Below the pieces are notes generated by a model. It saw only the letters and a list, made by a program, of their open reading frames with translations. It made no database searches and had not been told where the DNA came from. Shown in pieces: positions 15,464-24,612 of a DNA stretch of 28,891 bases. Numbering within the stretch: the stretch's first letter is position 1; the number at the start of each line of letters is the position of its first letter. Made by a program: the position numbers and the translations under genes. Origin of the DNA: Dehalococcoidales bacterium (lineage in GTDB: Bacteria > Chloroflexota > Dehalococcoidia > Dehalococcoidales > UBA2162); the NCBI GenBank assembly GCA_016932435.1, contig JAFGCW010000072.1, forward strand, positions 1 to 28,891, given 5' to 3'.

Positions 15464-15550
15464 TTATAGTTTTCTTCGAACGTAAAACGCCCCAACAATC
15501 ATAAGGGCGATTATGACCGTGAATATGATAAGCGGGATATACATTGCCAT
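15464..15550 (-). CDS. 28-aa single-pass membrane peptide
   Basis: A tiny frame begins with ATG at 15550, preceded by AGAGAGGTG, and ends with TAA. The product is one hydrophobic helix (MYIPLIIFTVIIALMIVGAF) followed by the positive tail YVRRKL. The charge pattern predicts the C-terminus in the cytoplasm. The strong ribosome site, good hydrophobic profile and a following hairpin support it being translated. No homologue is known to me. Such peptides often modulate membrane complexes, but no partner is evident here. Confidence 0.55.
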   Translation of the reverse strand: MAMYIPLIIFTVIIALMIVGAFYVRRKL

Positions 15551-15663
15551 TATAGTTCACCTCTCTTAAGATTTCGGGATCCCTTCAAGTTATCCATGAG
15601 AGTAAATTTATCGTAGTCTTAATGGTATAACAGAATTAACCAGATGTCAAAGCGTTTTTCTTC

Positions 15664-16605
15664 TTAAGATAATGAGTCAATAGCAGATAAAATATGCTCA
15701 TTAAAGAAGAACCATCCAAGCAATGCGAGGAGGGCAATGATACAGACTACAACCAGCAAATAAATCCAGCCCAGATTACTTTTTTGACCGGGTGTTTTAA
15801 TAGCTCTCTGGTTAATCGCCCGTTCCTCCAGCTCATGCCTTCTCATAATATCAAGGTTAGGAATTTTACCGGACGATAATTGCCATGTACTTTGTTTAAC
15901 CGGAGGGTGAGTTTCCTCCCTCTGTACCGGTAATGGTTGTACTTGAGGTTCCTGCCATTGTACCGGCGTTTGCTGAGCATAGGACCCAAGCCATTGTGTG
16001 GGCTGTGGCTGGGCATAAGGATCCTGCCACTGTGCAGGCGACGGCTGAGGAGGTGGCGGCTGTTGAATGTAACGTTGTTCTCTTTGATATGGGGGTTGTT
16101 GGACTGGAGGTTGGATCATATTCTGTCGGTTTACCGGTTGAGGAGGGGGTGTAACTCCAGACTTAAATCCGGCTTCCCCATAACTGTAAACAGGCGTGAC
16201 AAAGGTTGTATCGCAAGCATTACACCTGAAATAGTCAAAGACTTCTTTATAGGTTAGATCTGCAGAACCGCAACTTGGACACAGCGCTTCTCCCCTGGCA
16301 GGTGGAGAAGCACCATGATGGGTCAATGCGGAAGTGGGGTTTTCATAGCTGTTTACCGGAATCTGTGGATGGTTAGGTTCTATATACTCTGTTACTTCTT
16401 CGAGATTACGGCTGGATACTTTCCAGTTTGCGACCGGTCGGCCGTAATTACAGTCCGGGCAATATTTCTGTCTAGAATCTTTATACCTGCCGCACTTGGG
16501 ACATTTATCTATCAGTTGCCGGTTCAGCATTCTACCGTGCTCGCGGCAGAACGACATCCCTTCATCAACTTCCTCCATACAGTCCCAATATGCACAAAGT
16601 CGCAT
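15664..16605 (-). CDS. Multi-zinc-ribbon protein with Pro/Gln-rich linker and C-terminal anchor
   Basis: The 313-residue protein carries an N-terminal Cys/His cluster (C4, C9, C20, H23), a zinc ribbon (C35/C38 and C49/C52) and another (C109/C112 and C128/C131). A Pro/Gln-rich stretch from ~150 to 230 follows, with repeats of AQWQDPYAQ/VQWQEPQ type. One transmembrane helix lies at about 284-306, with a short tail. It is a tail-anchored membrane protein with a cytoplasmic zinc-ribbon head. Function is unknown; protein-protein binding is likely. Only a weak ribosome site is seen before the ATG. Confidence 0.75.
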   Translation of the reverse strand: MRLCAYWDCMEEVDEGMSFCREHGRMLNRQLIDKCPKCGRYKDSRQKYCPDCNYGRPVANWKVSSRNLEEVTEYIEPNHPQIPVNSYENPTSALTHHGASPPARGEALCPSCGSADLTYKEVFDYFRCNACDTTFVTPVYSYGEAGFKSGVTPPPQPVNRQNMIQPPVQQPPYQREQRYIQQPPPPQPSPAQWQDPYAQPQPTQWLGSYAQQTPVQWQEPQVQPLPVQREETHPPVKQSTWQLSSGKIPNLDIMRRHELEERAINQRAIKTPGQKSNLGWIYLLVVVCIIALLALLGWFFFNEHILSAIDSLS

Positions 16606-16751
16606 AATTTACACCAGTTTACTTATTCCGTATCTATCTAAAATTATATACGTTTACGTTCGAATAAAGCAATACCACGAGAGTAACGGGGGAAAACTTG
16701 ACATAACACGCGTTATTTTTATGTAGTTACTCATCGTGATTACTATTATTT

Positions 16752-17195
16752 CTAACTCAGACTCTCACCAAAAACACGACCATAATCCTGGCATGCTTTT
16801 ATCCCTTCCTGGGTACCGATGTCTCTCTCGAGTTGATTAAGGGACTGGAGCTTGAATGGTTCCATTTTGTAAACATACTCCATAGTCTCCAATATGATGT
16901 CCGGCGCATCTCCACTATGAGTATATGAACCGAAAGCACCTGCAAGTTTCCCTTCAAGATTTGCCTTCTTTACCATGAATAAGTATGTTTTTACCGGTTC
17001 TGCCATATCTCGGTGATAAGTAGGAGAACCGAAAATATAGCCGTCATATCCTTCCAGGTCATTTGCATTTTTGATATCTGATATTTTCTTTATTACCGCT
17101 TCGTTACCACTAAATCGGACACCTTCACCTATATATTGTGCCATGTTTTCCGTGTTACCAGTCAGGCTGAAATACGCGATTATTACCCTTGCCAT
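16752..17195 (-). CDS. Flavodoxin-family protein
   Basis: The 147-residue protein has the FMN phosphate loop S-L-T-G-N-T (10-15), then YDGYIFGSPTYHRDMAEPVK (the 50s loop) and KLAGAFGSYTHSGDAP (the 90s loop), all typical of the flavodoxin/WrbA-like fold and similar to the C-terminal domain of FprA-type flavodiiron proteins. It should bind FMN and carry electrons in the cytoplasm. AGGAGG lies upstream of the ATG. It is transcribed alone. A redox partner is not adjacent. Length is normal for short-chain flavodoxins. Confidence 0.88.
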   Translation of the reverse strand: MARVIIAYFSLTGNTENMAQYIGEGVRFSGNEAVIKKISDIKNANDLEGYDGYIFGSPTYHRDMAEPVKTYLFMVKKANLEGKLAGAFGSYTHSGDAPDIILETMEYVYKMEPFKLQSLNQLERDIGTQEGIKACQDYGRVFGESLS

Positions 17196-17317
17196 TCTCA
17201 GACCTCCTCGGTACTGTTTTTCAAGTCCGGATATAATATTAATGAAAAAGTATTCATTCTAGACTTAACAATGGGAATATATACGGGTAGCTTACATATA
17301 TTGTCTAAACGGTGTGT

Positions 17318-17536
17318 TTACAATAATGGCAATTGACTGGATTTGACAAGCTTACGAAGGGTATTTTTAGCCGACTTGTCAAAAAACATATCTACGCCAA
17401 TGATTTTACCATTATAGGAATCATAATAGGGAACAGAATATATATACGATTTTAACTTCTTAAGCCTGCGCTCCACCAGAGTCGTATCGGTGTGAAGGGC
17501 AAGAGTATTTTTCATATCTCTAAGTTCAGTTGCCAT
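17318..17536 (-). CDS. 72-aa hypothetical protein
   Basis: The frame starts with ATG 8 nt after AAAGGA. The product has a basic helical N-terminal half (TTLVERRLKKLKSYIYSV) and a mixed second half (NGKIIGVDMFFDKSAKNTLR). No signal or membrane segment is present. I recognise no domain. The good ribosome site and sensible composition support a real gene. Confidence 0.55.
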   Translation of the reverse strand: MATELRDMKNTLALHTDTTLVERRLKKLKSYIYSVPYYDSYNGKIIGVDMFFDKSAKNTLRKLVKSSQLPLL

Positions 17537-17608
17537 TCATTGATCCTTTAAATGACTTACAAATATTATACTCTAACTGAACTGAAGAATAAATACAGCC
17601 TTCGTATA

Positions 17609-18826
17609 TTAACTTGTGACGGAAGTATCATTTATGTCGGAAAAAATCTCCTGTACCCATGATTCTGCCGTATTACTATATGATTCGAGCATCTCCTTAT
17701 ATTGATCGTAACTAATGAGACCGCTAATTTTCGCGTCATGCAATTCCTGTTCAGCGATACCGCGTATTTTCTTGTACATACTTTCTTCTGAGTATCCCAG
17801 TTCGATGGCGATACTTGACCAGGATTGTTCTTGTTCCCGTAAAGCACTCGCTTGCTCCCATGTTCCGAGCATGCTGAAAACAGCCTCATAATCCACCAGT
17901 GTCGGCAGTATATCAGAAATACTTGCGGGAGTACTGGACGTGGTGTCACTGAATATTTTCTTAATCCATTTCAATCCTGTGTCACTGTAATACGTAATTT
18001 TGTATTCCAGTTTTTCCTGGCTGAGGAGACCAACCGCATACGCTTCTTTCAACATCGTCTCGATTTTTGCAACAAGAGCTGTATACATGCTGTTTTCTGT
18101 AGTGTATCCAAGCTCAGTGGCAACCTGAGACCATGCATGGCCTTGTTCGCGTAAGGAGTGTGCATTTTCCCAGACTCCCAGTGTTTTAAATACGTCCTCG
18201 ATGCAGTTTAGAACGGGCAGGTATTCGCTCAGATTTCCCGGGGAAATCAGACTGCTGTCTGCGAAGATCTTATCCACCCATTTTTTAGCGCTGGCGGTAA
18301 ATTCCGAAAGATTCTTATTCATTTGTTCCTGGTCGATAAGTCCCTGTTCCAGGGCGTCTTCCAATTTACGTTTGCCTGTCTCTTCCAGTTGTGCATAGAT
18401 GCTGTCAGGTGTGTATCCAAGTTCCTGGGCTGTACTGCACCATGAATGACCTTTATTGCGTAATTCTTTAGCTTTATCCAATACGCCCAGCAGTTCAAAT
18501 ACATCTTCTTTACTGCATATGACCGGTAGTGCGTTCGTTGACTTGTCCGTTGTTACTTCTTTTTTATCTGTGTCACTAGTAGTACAGTTTTCTTTGTTAG
18601 TGTTAGTTGCCGGAGATGATTCCTTCGTAATCTGAATATTAACGGTTTCACCATCCTTGGTTACGAAAGTAATCTCTCCCTCGATGGCATCCAGTCGATG
18701 TAACAAATTTTCCAGCATATCAGTCTCATTCTGAGTAGGAATTGAACAGGCAGGAGTAAAGAGTAACAATGAAACAAATAACAGAGAAATCAGGGGAAAT
18801 CTAGAAATAATCCAGTGCTTTTTCAT
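17609..18826 (-). CDS. Lipoprotein with three ~90-residue tandem repeats
   Basis: The 405-residue protein has a signal peptide with lipobox F-T-P-A-C (Cys27), a short helix, a Ser/Thr/Lys linker (~68-97) and three imperfect repeats at about 100-192, 203-294 and 307-397. Each repeat has an LG...A..LR segment, then W...A.ELGYT..S.Y, then a helix with GLIS.E..., and ends in W...IF.D. They are probably all-helical and surface-exposed. I do not recognise the family. AGGAGGTG precedes the ATG. The repeats differ enough to be old. It may be a binding protein on the cell surface. Confidence 0.78.
   Translation of the reverse strand: MKKHWIISRFPLISLLFVSLLLFTPACSIPTQNETDMLENLLHRLDAIEGEITFVTKDGETVNIQITKESSPATNTNKENCTTSDTDKKEVTTDKSTNALPVICSKEDVFELLGVLDKAKELRNKGHSWCSTAQELGYTPDSIYAQLEETGKRKLEDALEQGLIDQEQMNKNLSEFTASAKKWVDKIFADSSLISPGNLSEYLPVLNCIEDVFKTLGVWENAHSLREQGHAWSQVATELGYTTENSMYTALVAKIETMLKEAYAVGLLSQEKLEYKITYYSDTGLKWIKKIFSDTTSSTPASISDILPTLVDYEAVFSMLGTWEQASALREQEQSWSSIAIELGYSEESMYKKIRGIAEQELHDAKISGLISYDQYKEMLESYSNTAESWVQEIFSDINDTSVTS
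17636..18529 (-). repeat. Three intragenic repeats of about 275 bp
   Basis: In codon terms the units lie at 18529-18251, 18220-17945 and 17908-17636. They are recognisable in protein (ELGYT..S.Y and W..KIF.D) but diverged in DNA, indicating ancient internal duplication under selection. Confidence 0.7.
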
Positions 18827-19001
18827 GTGGCACCACCTCCTACAACGGTGCAGTATATGTTATCTCTGTGGAGCTGATTTAATCATCATGCAATAGTACC
18901 AATTCGTGTTTTGAATAAATCACTCTTTCGGGTGACAGATTTTGAGCCTTTCATCTATAGATTTGTAGACTTTTTATACATGATATAGTATAGTAAATAA
19001 A

Positions 19002-19029
19002 TAATATATAAATTATACTATATATATTA
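19002..19029. promoter_or_regulatory. Possible MarR operator
   Basis: TAATATATA (19002-19010) and TATATATTA (19021-19029) form an inverted repeat of 9 bp, spaced by 10, 26 bp before the marR-like start. MarR proteins bind such palindromes. The region is very AT-rich, so chance is a real alternative. The gap 18827-19054 has no gene. Confidence 0.4.
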
Positions 19030-19054
19030 TATACCAGTCAGGAGATAACCGGAT

Positions 19055-19510
19055 ATGGACGATAGCATTCTTGAACGCGTCACTGAAGATCTGCTCTCGA
19101 TACCTCCTGTTATATTTCGCATTGTACGGAACAAGTTTGTCCGGGCTGCCCTTACCGATATAGGAGCTGATATTACTCCTCATCATTTCGAAATTATCCG
19201 GCTCTTAATGGAGAAAGGGACTATGCATGTCGCGGAAATAGGGCACAGACTTGAGATAGCCCGGGCTCAAATGACACAGCTGATAGACAAGCTGGCAGAC
19301 CTGGGTATCGCTGAAAGAAAACCTGATGCAAACGACAGGAGAATGACTAATATTGCTATCACACAACAGGGGATTTTACTGCTTGAGGAACATAAACATA
19401 TCGTCGAAGAAGCAGTAAGAGAAATGATGTCTTTCCTGTCAGACGATGAACTTGAAGAATTATCCGATTCATTGAGAAAGCTATGGAGTATCCTTGGAAA
19501 ACTGGAATAG
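19055..19510 (+). CDS. MarR-family transcriptional regulator
   Basis: The 151-residue winged-helix protein has LTDIGADITPHHFEIIRLLM, then GTMHVAEIGHRLEIARAQMT (recognition helix) and the wing DANDRRMTNIAITQQG, all standard for MarR. CAGGAGAT precedes the ATG. It lies 38 bp before a MATE efflux gene, a classic regulator-pump pair, so control of the pump by a phenolic or drug-like ligand is likely. Confidence 0.93.
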   Translation: MDDSILERVTEDLLSIPPVIFRIVRNKFVRAALTDIGADITPHHFEIIRLLMEKGTMHVAEIGHRLEIARAQMTQLIDKLADLGIAERKPDANDRRMTNIAITQQGILLLEEHKHIVEEAVREMMSFLSDDELEELSDSLRKLWSILGKLE

Positions 19511-19548
19511 GGCATTGATACGAGTAAGAGAGGGTGGATTGACTGTTT

Positions 19549-20967
19549 ATGGATAATGAGAATATGAGTGTGCTAAGCGATACGCGAGTCGGTCGCTTAA
19601 TGTTTAAACTGACAATTCCGGCTTTTATGGGTATGTTCGTAATGACCCTCTATAACGTGATAGATACCATATTCATCGGTCATTACGTGGGAACCATGGG
19701 GATAGCCGGTCTTTCGATAGTATTCCCGATACAGATGCTGGCAATGGGAATGGGAATGCTGACAGGAATGGGCGGCGCTTCGGTAGTATCGAGGCTCATT
19801 GGAGCAAAGAACGTTGACAGGGCAGAAAGAGCGTTGGGAAATGCCCTTTCACTGAATATAATACTGTCGACCATTATTATGATAATAGGCCTTTCTGCGG
19901 CGGAATTCTGGCTGGAATTGGTCGGCGCTTCAGAAACGGTGATGCCATACGCCCTCGACTATATGACCTTTATCCTGGTCGGCATGATATTCCAGACCTT
20001 CAGTATGGCCAATAACGGACTGATAACATCCGAAGGTAATGCAAGGGTAGCTATGATGGGAATGGTTATCGGAGCCGCCAGTAATATCGTCCTGGATGCA
20101 TTATTTATCATTCCTCTTGATATGGGAATAAAAGGTGCGGCAATCGCTACTACTCTCGCCCACCTGATCTCGGCCATATACTTCCTGAGCTACTGGATGC
20201 GGGGTAAAGGCTATTTACGGATTCGCCTTAAGAATTTTCTCCTTGAGTGGGGAATTATAAAAGATATCATGGTTATCGGTGTTTCCGCACTGGGAAGAAC
20301 ACTTGCCGGCAGCCTGTCCGCCATTTTTGTCAACCGTGCGCTGGTCGAATATGGTGGTGACTATGCCATATCAACGTTCGGAATTCTGAATCGTATCATG
20401 ATGTTTGCCACGATGCCCGGTATGGTGATCGGGCACGGTCTACAGCCGATACTCGGTTATAATTTCGGTGCGAAACGGTACGATCTGGCCTTGAGATCTA
20501 TAAAAATCGCCATGACGGTATCCACTTCATGGTGTATCATAGCCTTTTTCCTGCTTTACTTTATTCCGGCTCCTTTTATACAGATATTTTCCAGCGACCC
20601 CGAGCTTATCGATATGGCATCATCAGCATCACGTCATATCTTCCTGGTATTATATCTGATGGGTCTTGTATTCACCGGGTCCATGGTATTCATAGCAATA
20701 GGGAAGGCCAAAGAAGCTTTCATTACTTCGATCACCCAGCGTGCGCTTTTCCTGGTCCCACTCGTCTTTATCCTGCCGCCTGTCATGGACATAGACGGTG
20801 TCTGGTTATCCTTCCCAATAAGCGACGGTCTTAGTTTTATACTTACACTGGTACTTCTGATACCGGTTTGGCGTCAATTCAGGGGATTGGGTAATCAATC
20901 TCAGGAATCAATGGAAATACCGGAAAAAACCTCAGAACTTTCAATGACGGAAATCGGAGGAACATGA
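19549..20967 (+). CDS. MATE-family multidrug/Na+ efflux transporter
   Basis: The 472-residue protein has about twelve transmembrane helices in two similar halves and the opening LMFKLTIPAFMGMFVMTLYN, with GMGMLTGMGGASVVSRLIGA and later PGMVIGHGLQPILGYNFGAK. These are MATE (NorM/DinF) signatures. It exports cationic compounds using Na+ or H+. The start is either the ATG at 19549 or the one at 19564. Neither has an ideal ribosome site. It follows a MarR regulator and is followed by two hairpins. Confidence 0.93.
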   Translation: MDNENMSVLSDTRVGRLMFKLTIPAFMGMFVMTLYNVIDTIFIGHYVGTMGIAGLSIVFPIQMLAMGMGMLTGMGGASVVSRLIGAKNVDRAERALGNALSLNIILSTIIMIIGLSAAEFWLELVGASETVMPYALDYMTFILVGMIFQTFSMANNGLITSEGNARVAMMGMVIGAASNIVLDALFIIPLDMGIKGAAIATTLAHLISAIYFLSYWMRGKGYLRIRLKNFLLEWGIIKDIMVIGVSALGRTLAGSLSAIFVNRALVEYGGDYAISTFGILNRIMMFATMPGMVIGHGLQPILGYNFGAKRYDLALRSIKIAMTVSTSWCIIAFFLLYFIPAPFIQIFSSDPELIDMASSASRHIFLVLYLMGLVFTGSMVFIAIGKAKEAFITSITQRALFLVPLVFILPPVMDIDGVWLSFPISDGLSFILTLVLLIPVWRQFRGLGNQSQESMEIPEKTSELSMTEIGGT

Positions 20968-20975
20968 TTTCCACA

Positions 20976-21050
20976 AATCCCGTGCGAGCTGTCGGCACGG
21001 GATTCCCTGAAAAAGCGGCGATATCGTGTGGTTATATCGCCGCTTTTTTT
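20976..21050 (+). terminator. Double hairpin ending in a strong terminator
   Basis: AATCCCGTGC (20976-20985) pairs with GCACGGGATT (20995-21004). Seven bases later AAAAGCGGCGATAT (21011-21024) pairs over 14 bp with ATATCGCCGCTTTT (21034-21047), followed by more T. The second is an intrinsic terminator. The first has no T-run and may protect the mRNA or bind a protein. Confidence 0.85.
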
Positions 21051-21122
21051 CTTGAGTACCATATATTTTTAAATCTGAAAACCTTTTGTTTATGATATAC
21101 TCAGTATCGCGAGGTGAACAAA

Positions 21123-22082
21123 ATGCTTTGGAAAACCAGGATAACAGACCTGTTGAGCTGTAAATATCCCATTCTTCAAGGAGCCTTTGCCGGATTTGGT
21201 AACTGGGAGTTTGCCGCGTCCGTAGCAAATACAGGAGCGCATGGAATGATAACCGCTTCCGTGTCCGGGACACCGGAAAAGTTGAAAGAGGATATCCGGA
21301 AGTGCAGGGAAGCTACAAGAGGCACGTTCAGCGTTAATTTTACTCTTACCCACTCATTACCATGGGAAAAGATGCTGGAGGTCTGTATTGAGGAACGAGT
21401 GCCGCTGGAGACGGCTGCCTACAAACCTGACGACCTGGTTCCCCGTATTAAGGAATCAGGCTTAATCTGGATACACAAAGCTGCCCGGGTGAAGGACGCG
21501 ATAAGGGCGGCTAGACTGAAAGCTGACGCAGTAATAATAGTCGGACTCGAAGGTACCGGATTTAAGAGCTCTGAACAGCTTCCTACTATGCTTTCCCTTA
21601 TATGGGCGCTGAGAGAAATAGACGTCCCGGTTGTTGCGGCAGGCGGCATCGGGGATGCTCGGGGACTACTGGGGGCTCTCGGCACAGGAGCTGAAGGTAT
21701 AATGATGGGAACAGCCTTCATGGCAACGAAGGAATGTCCTTTGAATGACAGGATGAAAGAAGTGATAATCCAGGCAAGTTTCGACAACGCCGAACTCAGA
21801 CATCGGGTATTGTCCGTAGCTGATCCTGAGGATCTTGAAGAGGTAATGAAGCTGCGAGGTACGGTACCGACGGATCGGTGGCTGCTGATGCTGGAGCGGG
21901 TCAATCTCAAGGATCCTCACTGGCGAGATCCCGACTCTGCGGGGCAGGGGAGTGATTCTCGATTGAACATGGTATCACTTGCCGCCGGTGTGATCGATGA
22001 AGTAAAACCGGTCAAAGAATTCATCGATGGGTTGATTATTAATGCAGAAAATATCATAGCCAGCCGTAAATTCCCCGGATAA
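21123..22082 (+). CDS. Nitronate monooxygenase-like FMN enzyme
   Basis: The 319-residue TIM-barrel protein opens with ITDLLSCKYPILQGAFAGFG and carries the FMN phosphate site VVAAGGIGDARGLLGALGTG and EGIMMGTAFMATKE, as in the 2-nitropropane dioxygenase/NMO superfamily. I choose ATG at 21123 because GAGGTG lies at the right distance. A GTG at 21114 overlaps that site. The catalytic His typical of true nitronate monooxygenases is not evident where expected, so it could be an enoyl reductase-like member. It is transcribed alone after the MATE terminator. Confidence 0.85.
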   Translation: MLWKTRITDLLSCKYPILQGAFAGFGNWEFAASVANTGAHGMITASVSGTPEKLKEDIRKCREATRGTFSVNFTLTHSLPWEKMLEVCIEERVPLETAAYKPDDLVPRIKESGLIWIHKAARVKDAIRAARLKADAVIIVGLEGTGFKSSEQLPTMLSLIWALREIDVPVVAAGGIGDARGLLGALGTGAEGIMMGTAFMATKECPLNDRMKEVIIQASFDNAELRHRVLSVADPEDLEEVMKLRGTVPTDRWLLMLERVNLKDPHWRDPDSAGQGSDSRLNMVSLAAGVIDEVKPVKEFIDGLIINAENIIASRKFPG

Positions 22083-22217
22083 ATCCCATCCTCCGGAATC
22101 GAGAAAAAACTCGATGACATTCAGTCTCACATTTACTGGAATTTACTGTTTGCACATATATGATATTCATGGTAAAATGATCATGACAGAATATTTACTA
22201 CAGGCAGAGAGGTAATA

Positions 22218-22490
22218 ATGAAAAAGAAGATACTGGCTCTGTTGGTTACTCTGGCAACCGTGTTGCTGCTGGTCTTTTCTTCACCTATTTCAGCAAAAAG
22301 AGGGGATGAGTCATTCAACTTGCAGGTAAATCATGAGTGGCTCGACGGTGACGGATATTATTGTCACTGCGGTTATAGCCATTGGTATAAACATCATCAT
22401 TACTGGTATTTCTTTCAATGGTACAAGTTTATTTACGGGTATATGTATCACCATGGTCATGGTCACTGGTATAGGTATATTTTTCACTAA
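22218..22490 (+). CDS. Secreted His/Tyr-rich small protein, putative metal binder
   Basis: The 90-residue protein has a signal peptide (MKKKILALLVTLATVLLLVF, cleavage near SPISA) and a mature part of about 64 residues. The last 45 hold 10 His, 12 Tyr, 4 Trp and two Cys, in runs such as KHHHYWYF and YHHGHGHWY. Exported His-rich tails usually bind Zn, Ni or Cu. AGAGAGG precedes the ATG. The frame is convincing because the signal peptide and ribosome site agree. It ends at TAA and a terminator follows. It lies upstream of the UGSC gene but is probably a separate transcript. Confidence 0.7.
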   Translation: MKKKILALLVTLATVLLLVFSSPISAKRGDESFNLQVNHEWLDGDGYYCHCGYSHWYKHHHYWYFFQWYKFIYGYMYHHGHGHWYRYIFH

Positions 22491-22556
22491 AGTCCCGGGT
22501 ATGAATACAAGGATTATTGGTAGGTACAGCACTTACAAGTTACGATAATTTTATTG

Positions 22557-22584
22557 AAAAGCGACATCGGTTGATGTCGCTTTT
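22557..22584 (+). terminator. Intrinsic terminator
   Basis: AAAAGCGACATC (22557-22568), loop GGTT, GATGTCGCTTTT (22573-22584). A 12-bp perfect stem with a T-tail, after the His-rich gene. Confidence 0.88.
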
Positions 22585-22705
22585 GGTTTCAAGAAGAAAT
22601 GGTCTGTTCAGACATATACTCTTTATATAGAATTTTGACAAATCCCATAAGTAATATTAAGGTAATTAGATACAGTGAAATTCTATAGTAAGGAGAAGGT
22701 AACAA

Positions 22706-24460
22706 ATGGCAGAAACATTCAAATGCCTTAACCCAATCGGCATTCAACCGCCGGTAAAGACGTTTCCTTTAGCGCCGCGACTGGACAGTCTTGATGGTAA
22801 GACTGTCCATATGAGTATCTGCGGTGAAGCGGATATCTGGGTGCCGCTTGAGAAAATGTTGAAGGCAAGTTATCCCAATGTAAACTGGACGGTGAATAAA
22901 AGATACCATATCGTTCCCATGCAACTGACCGAAGAACAGAGGAAGACAACAGACGCGGTAATTCTCGGGGTCTGCTGGTGACATGGCGCTGTTAACAGGC
23001 AGTTGCCTTATCTGTCAAGCCTTGAACAAGAAGGAATTCCAACAGTACTCATCAATTTTGGTGAGGAAACCGGTAAGGTAGAGCATGATTCGACTCTACA
23101 CGGGATACCCAAACTACGCCACCTTGTAGCTTCGCGAAATTCCCTAGGCGGCGTGACCGAAGCCGAATATCTATTACCGCTTGTGATGGAAGAACTGACC
23201 CGGCCGTTAAACGAAGAAGAACAAAAGGGCGGGTTATGGGCACCGCATGAATCAAGGATACTGTTTGAAGGCACTCTCCAGGAAGCGGAAGAATTCTATA
23301 ACCAGGTAGAGTATATCCCGGAGATACTGAATGCGCCTTTTTCCAAATACACCGACGGCCTTCCCGTTGTTGTACCTACCGAGGAACGGGTGGAAGCGAT
23401 GCTGAAGGGTACCAGCCACAAGCCTGATGAATTGATAACCCTGCAGACTGACTCGCAAATACGGGGATTCGGAGCGATCGATGAGGGAGTCCGGCGCAAG
23501 AAAGGTGATCTAGTCACGTATATGCCGATGTACCGTTCGGCAACGGTTGAACAGGTTGCTGTTAATGCCGTAATGGCCGGTTGTAAACCGGAGCAGTTCC
23601 CGGTAGTGCTGACGATTGCTGAATCCGGTGGTGGCACCGGTGATGGTCGCGGCGGCGGCGGAGCCTTTATGGTCAGCGGCCCTGTCTACAAAGAGATAGG
23701 AATGAATGTTACCAATTTCGTTTTTGGTCCGGGCAATCCGGTCAATAAAGCTCTAGGTCGTGTCGGAAGCCTGATGTGGCGTAACCTTGGCGGCTACAAG
23801 GAAACGGTCACCACTATCACTACCCTCGGCAGTCCGGTAACCAACGGCGGCTTCATTATCGCCGAGTATACCGAGGGGCTTCCGGACGGCTGGAAAGGCC
23901 TGAACGAGGAACTCGGTTTCGGGAAAGACGAGAGTATTTTGATGACCTGTATGCCTGGTGCCTGGGGGATCGGTCAGCAGAACATGCCCGGCGTTTACCG
24001 CTCACTCCAGAGGACAGGGCATGGAGCTATAGCCAGGTTCCTTGGTGTTAAGGGTATTCCCGGACCGCATAACTACCTTGAATACCTCACCAAGAATGCC
24101 TGGGCTACCAGTGAAGGCGGCTTCACTCTGGTAATGCCCCCGCAGATAGCCCAGGACCTGTGCGATTACGGGTTCAAGACCAAGCAGGAAATATACGAGT
24201 GGATATGGAAGAGAAGTTTCGAGACAGTAGCCGAATACAGGATGCGCGGTATGGGCGACTTCGTCACCAATGGCTGGCTGGGAATCGAACCGACTTCCGG
24301 TAAACCGTGGAAAGAACTGCCCGATGACTACATGGTACCGGCGGGAGGCGATGATCCGTTCCGAAACTATAATATTGTACTCTGTAACATGGAAGAGACA
24401 GCCGTGGCACGGTTCAGCGGCGGTCATGGCCAGGCTTTCAGCATCGATGCCTGGCGGTAG
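22706..24460 (+). CDS. UGSC-family selenoprotein with in-frame TGA (Sec92)
   Basis: The ATG follows AAGGAGAAGG. Reading the single TGA at 22979-22981 as Sec gives 584 residues. The N-terminal domain (LAPRLDSLDGKTVHMSICGE) and the site G-V-C90-W-U92-H-G-A match the UGSC family, where Sec (or Cys) is followed by G-S-C. The distance from U92 to E-Q-E-G-I-P-T-V agrees with the family pattern I recall. The C-terminal region (AVNAVMAGCKPEQFPVVLTI, then GPVYKEIGMN) is the conserved family body, whose function is not established. The resolving Cys of UGSC is absent here, and a Cys lies two residues before Sec. The second part alone could start at a TTG at 23003, but has no ribosome site. A strong terminator follows. 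Confidence 0.88.
22979..23017 (+). promoter_or_regulatory. Candidate SECIS element for Sec92
   Basis: TGACA (22979-22983, including the TGA) can pair with TGTCA (23013-23017), and GGC (22985-22987) with GCC. Near the top, AGGC (22997-23000) pairs with GCCT (23005-23008) around the loop AGTT, which has the G and U expected for SelB binding. The loop starts 20 nt after the TGA, within the usual range. The stem is less perfect than the first one and folding should be calculated. Confidence 0.5.
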
Positions 24461-24502
24461 GCGAGAATCGGTTGATTATCCTTACTGATAACTAGATGAC
24501 AT

Positions 24503-24535
24503 AAAGGAGTACCTGTATCAGGTACTCCTTTTTTT
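24503..24535 (+). terminator. Strong intrinsic terminator after the UGSC gene
   Basis: AAAGGAGTACCTG (24503-24515), loop TAT, CAGGTACTCCTTT (24519-24531), then TTTT. A perfect 13-bp stem. In the other direction it has only a weak T-tail. Confidence 0.92.
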
Positions 24536-24612
24536 ACTTCGATTATTATTTTTTTATCTCTCCGGTACTCATTATCAACCGGGGAGAGAACGGTGCTACT
24601 ATGCCATATTTC

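Noticed and set aside
24545..24595. CTCTCCGG...CCGGGGAGAG hairpin taken as a terminator of A1
   Set aside because: No T-run follows the stem on either strand.
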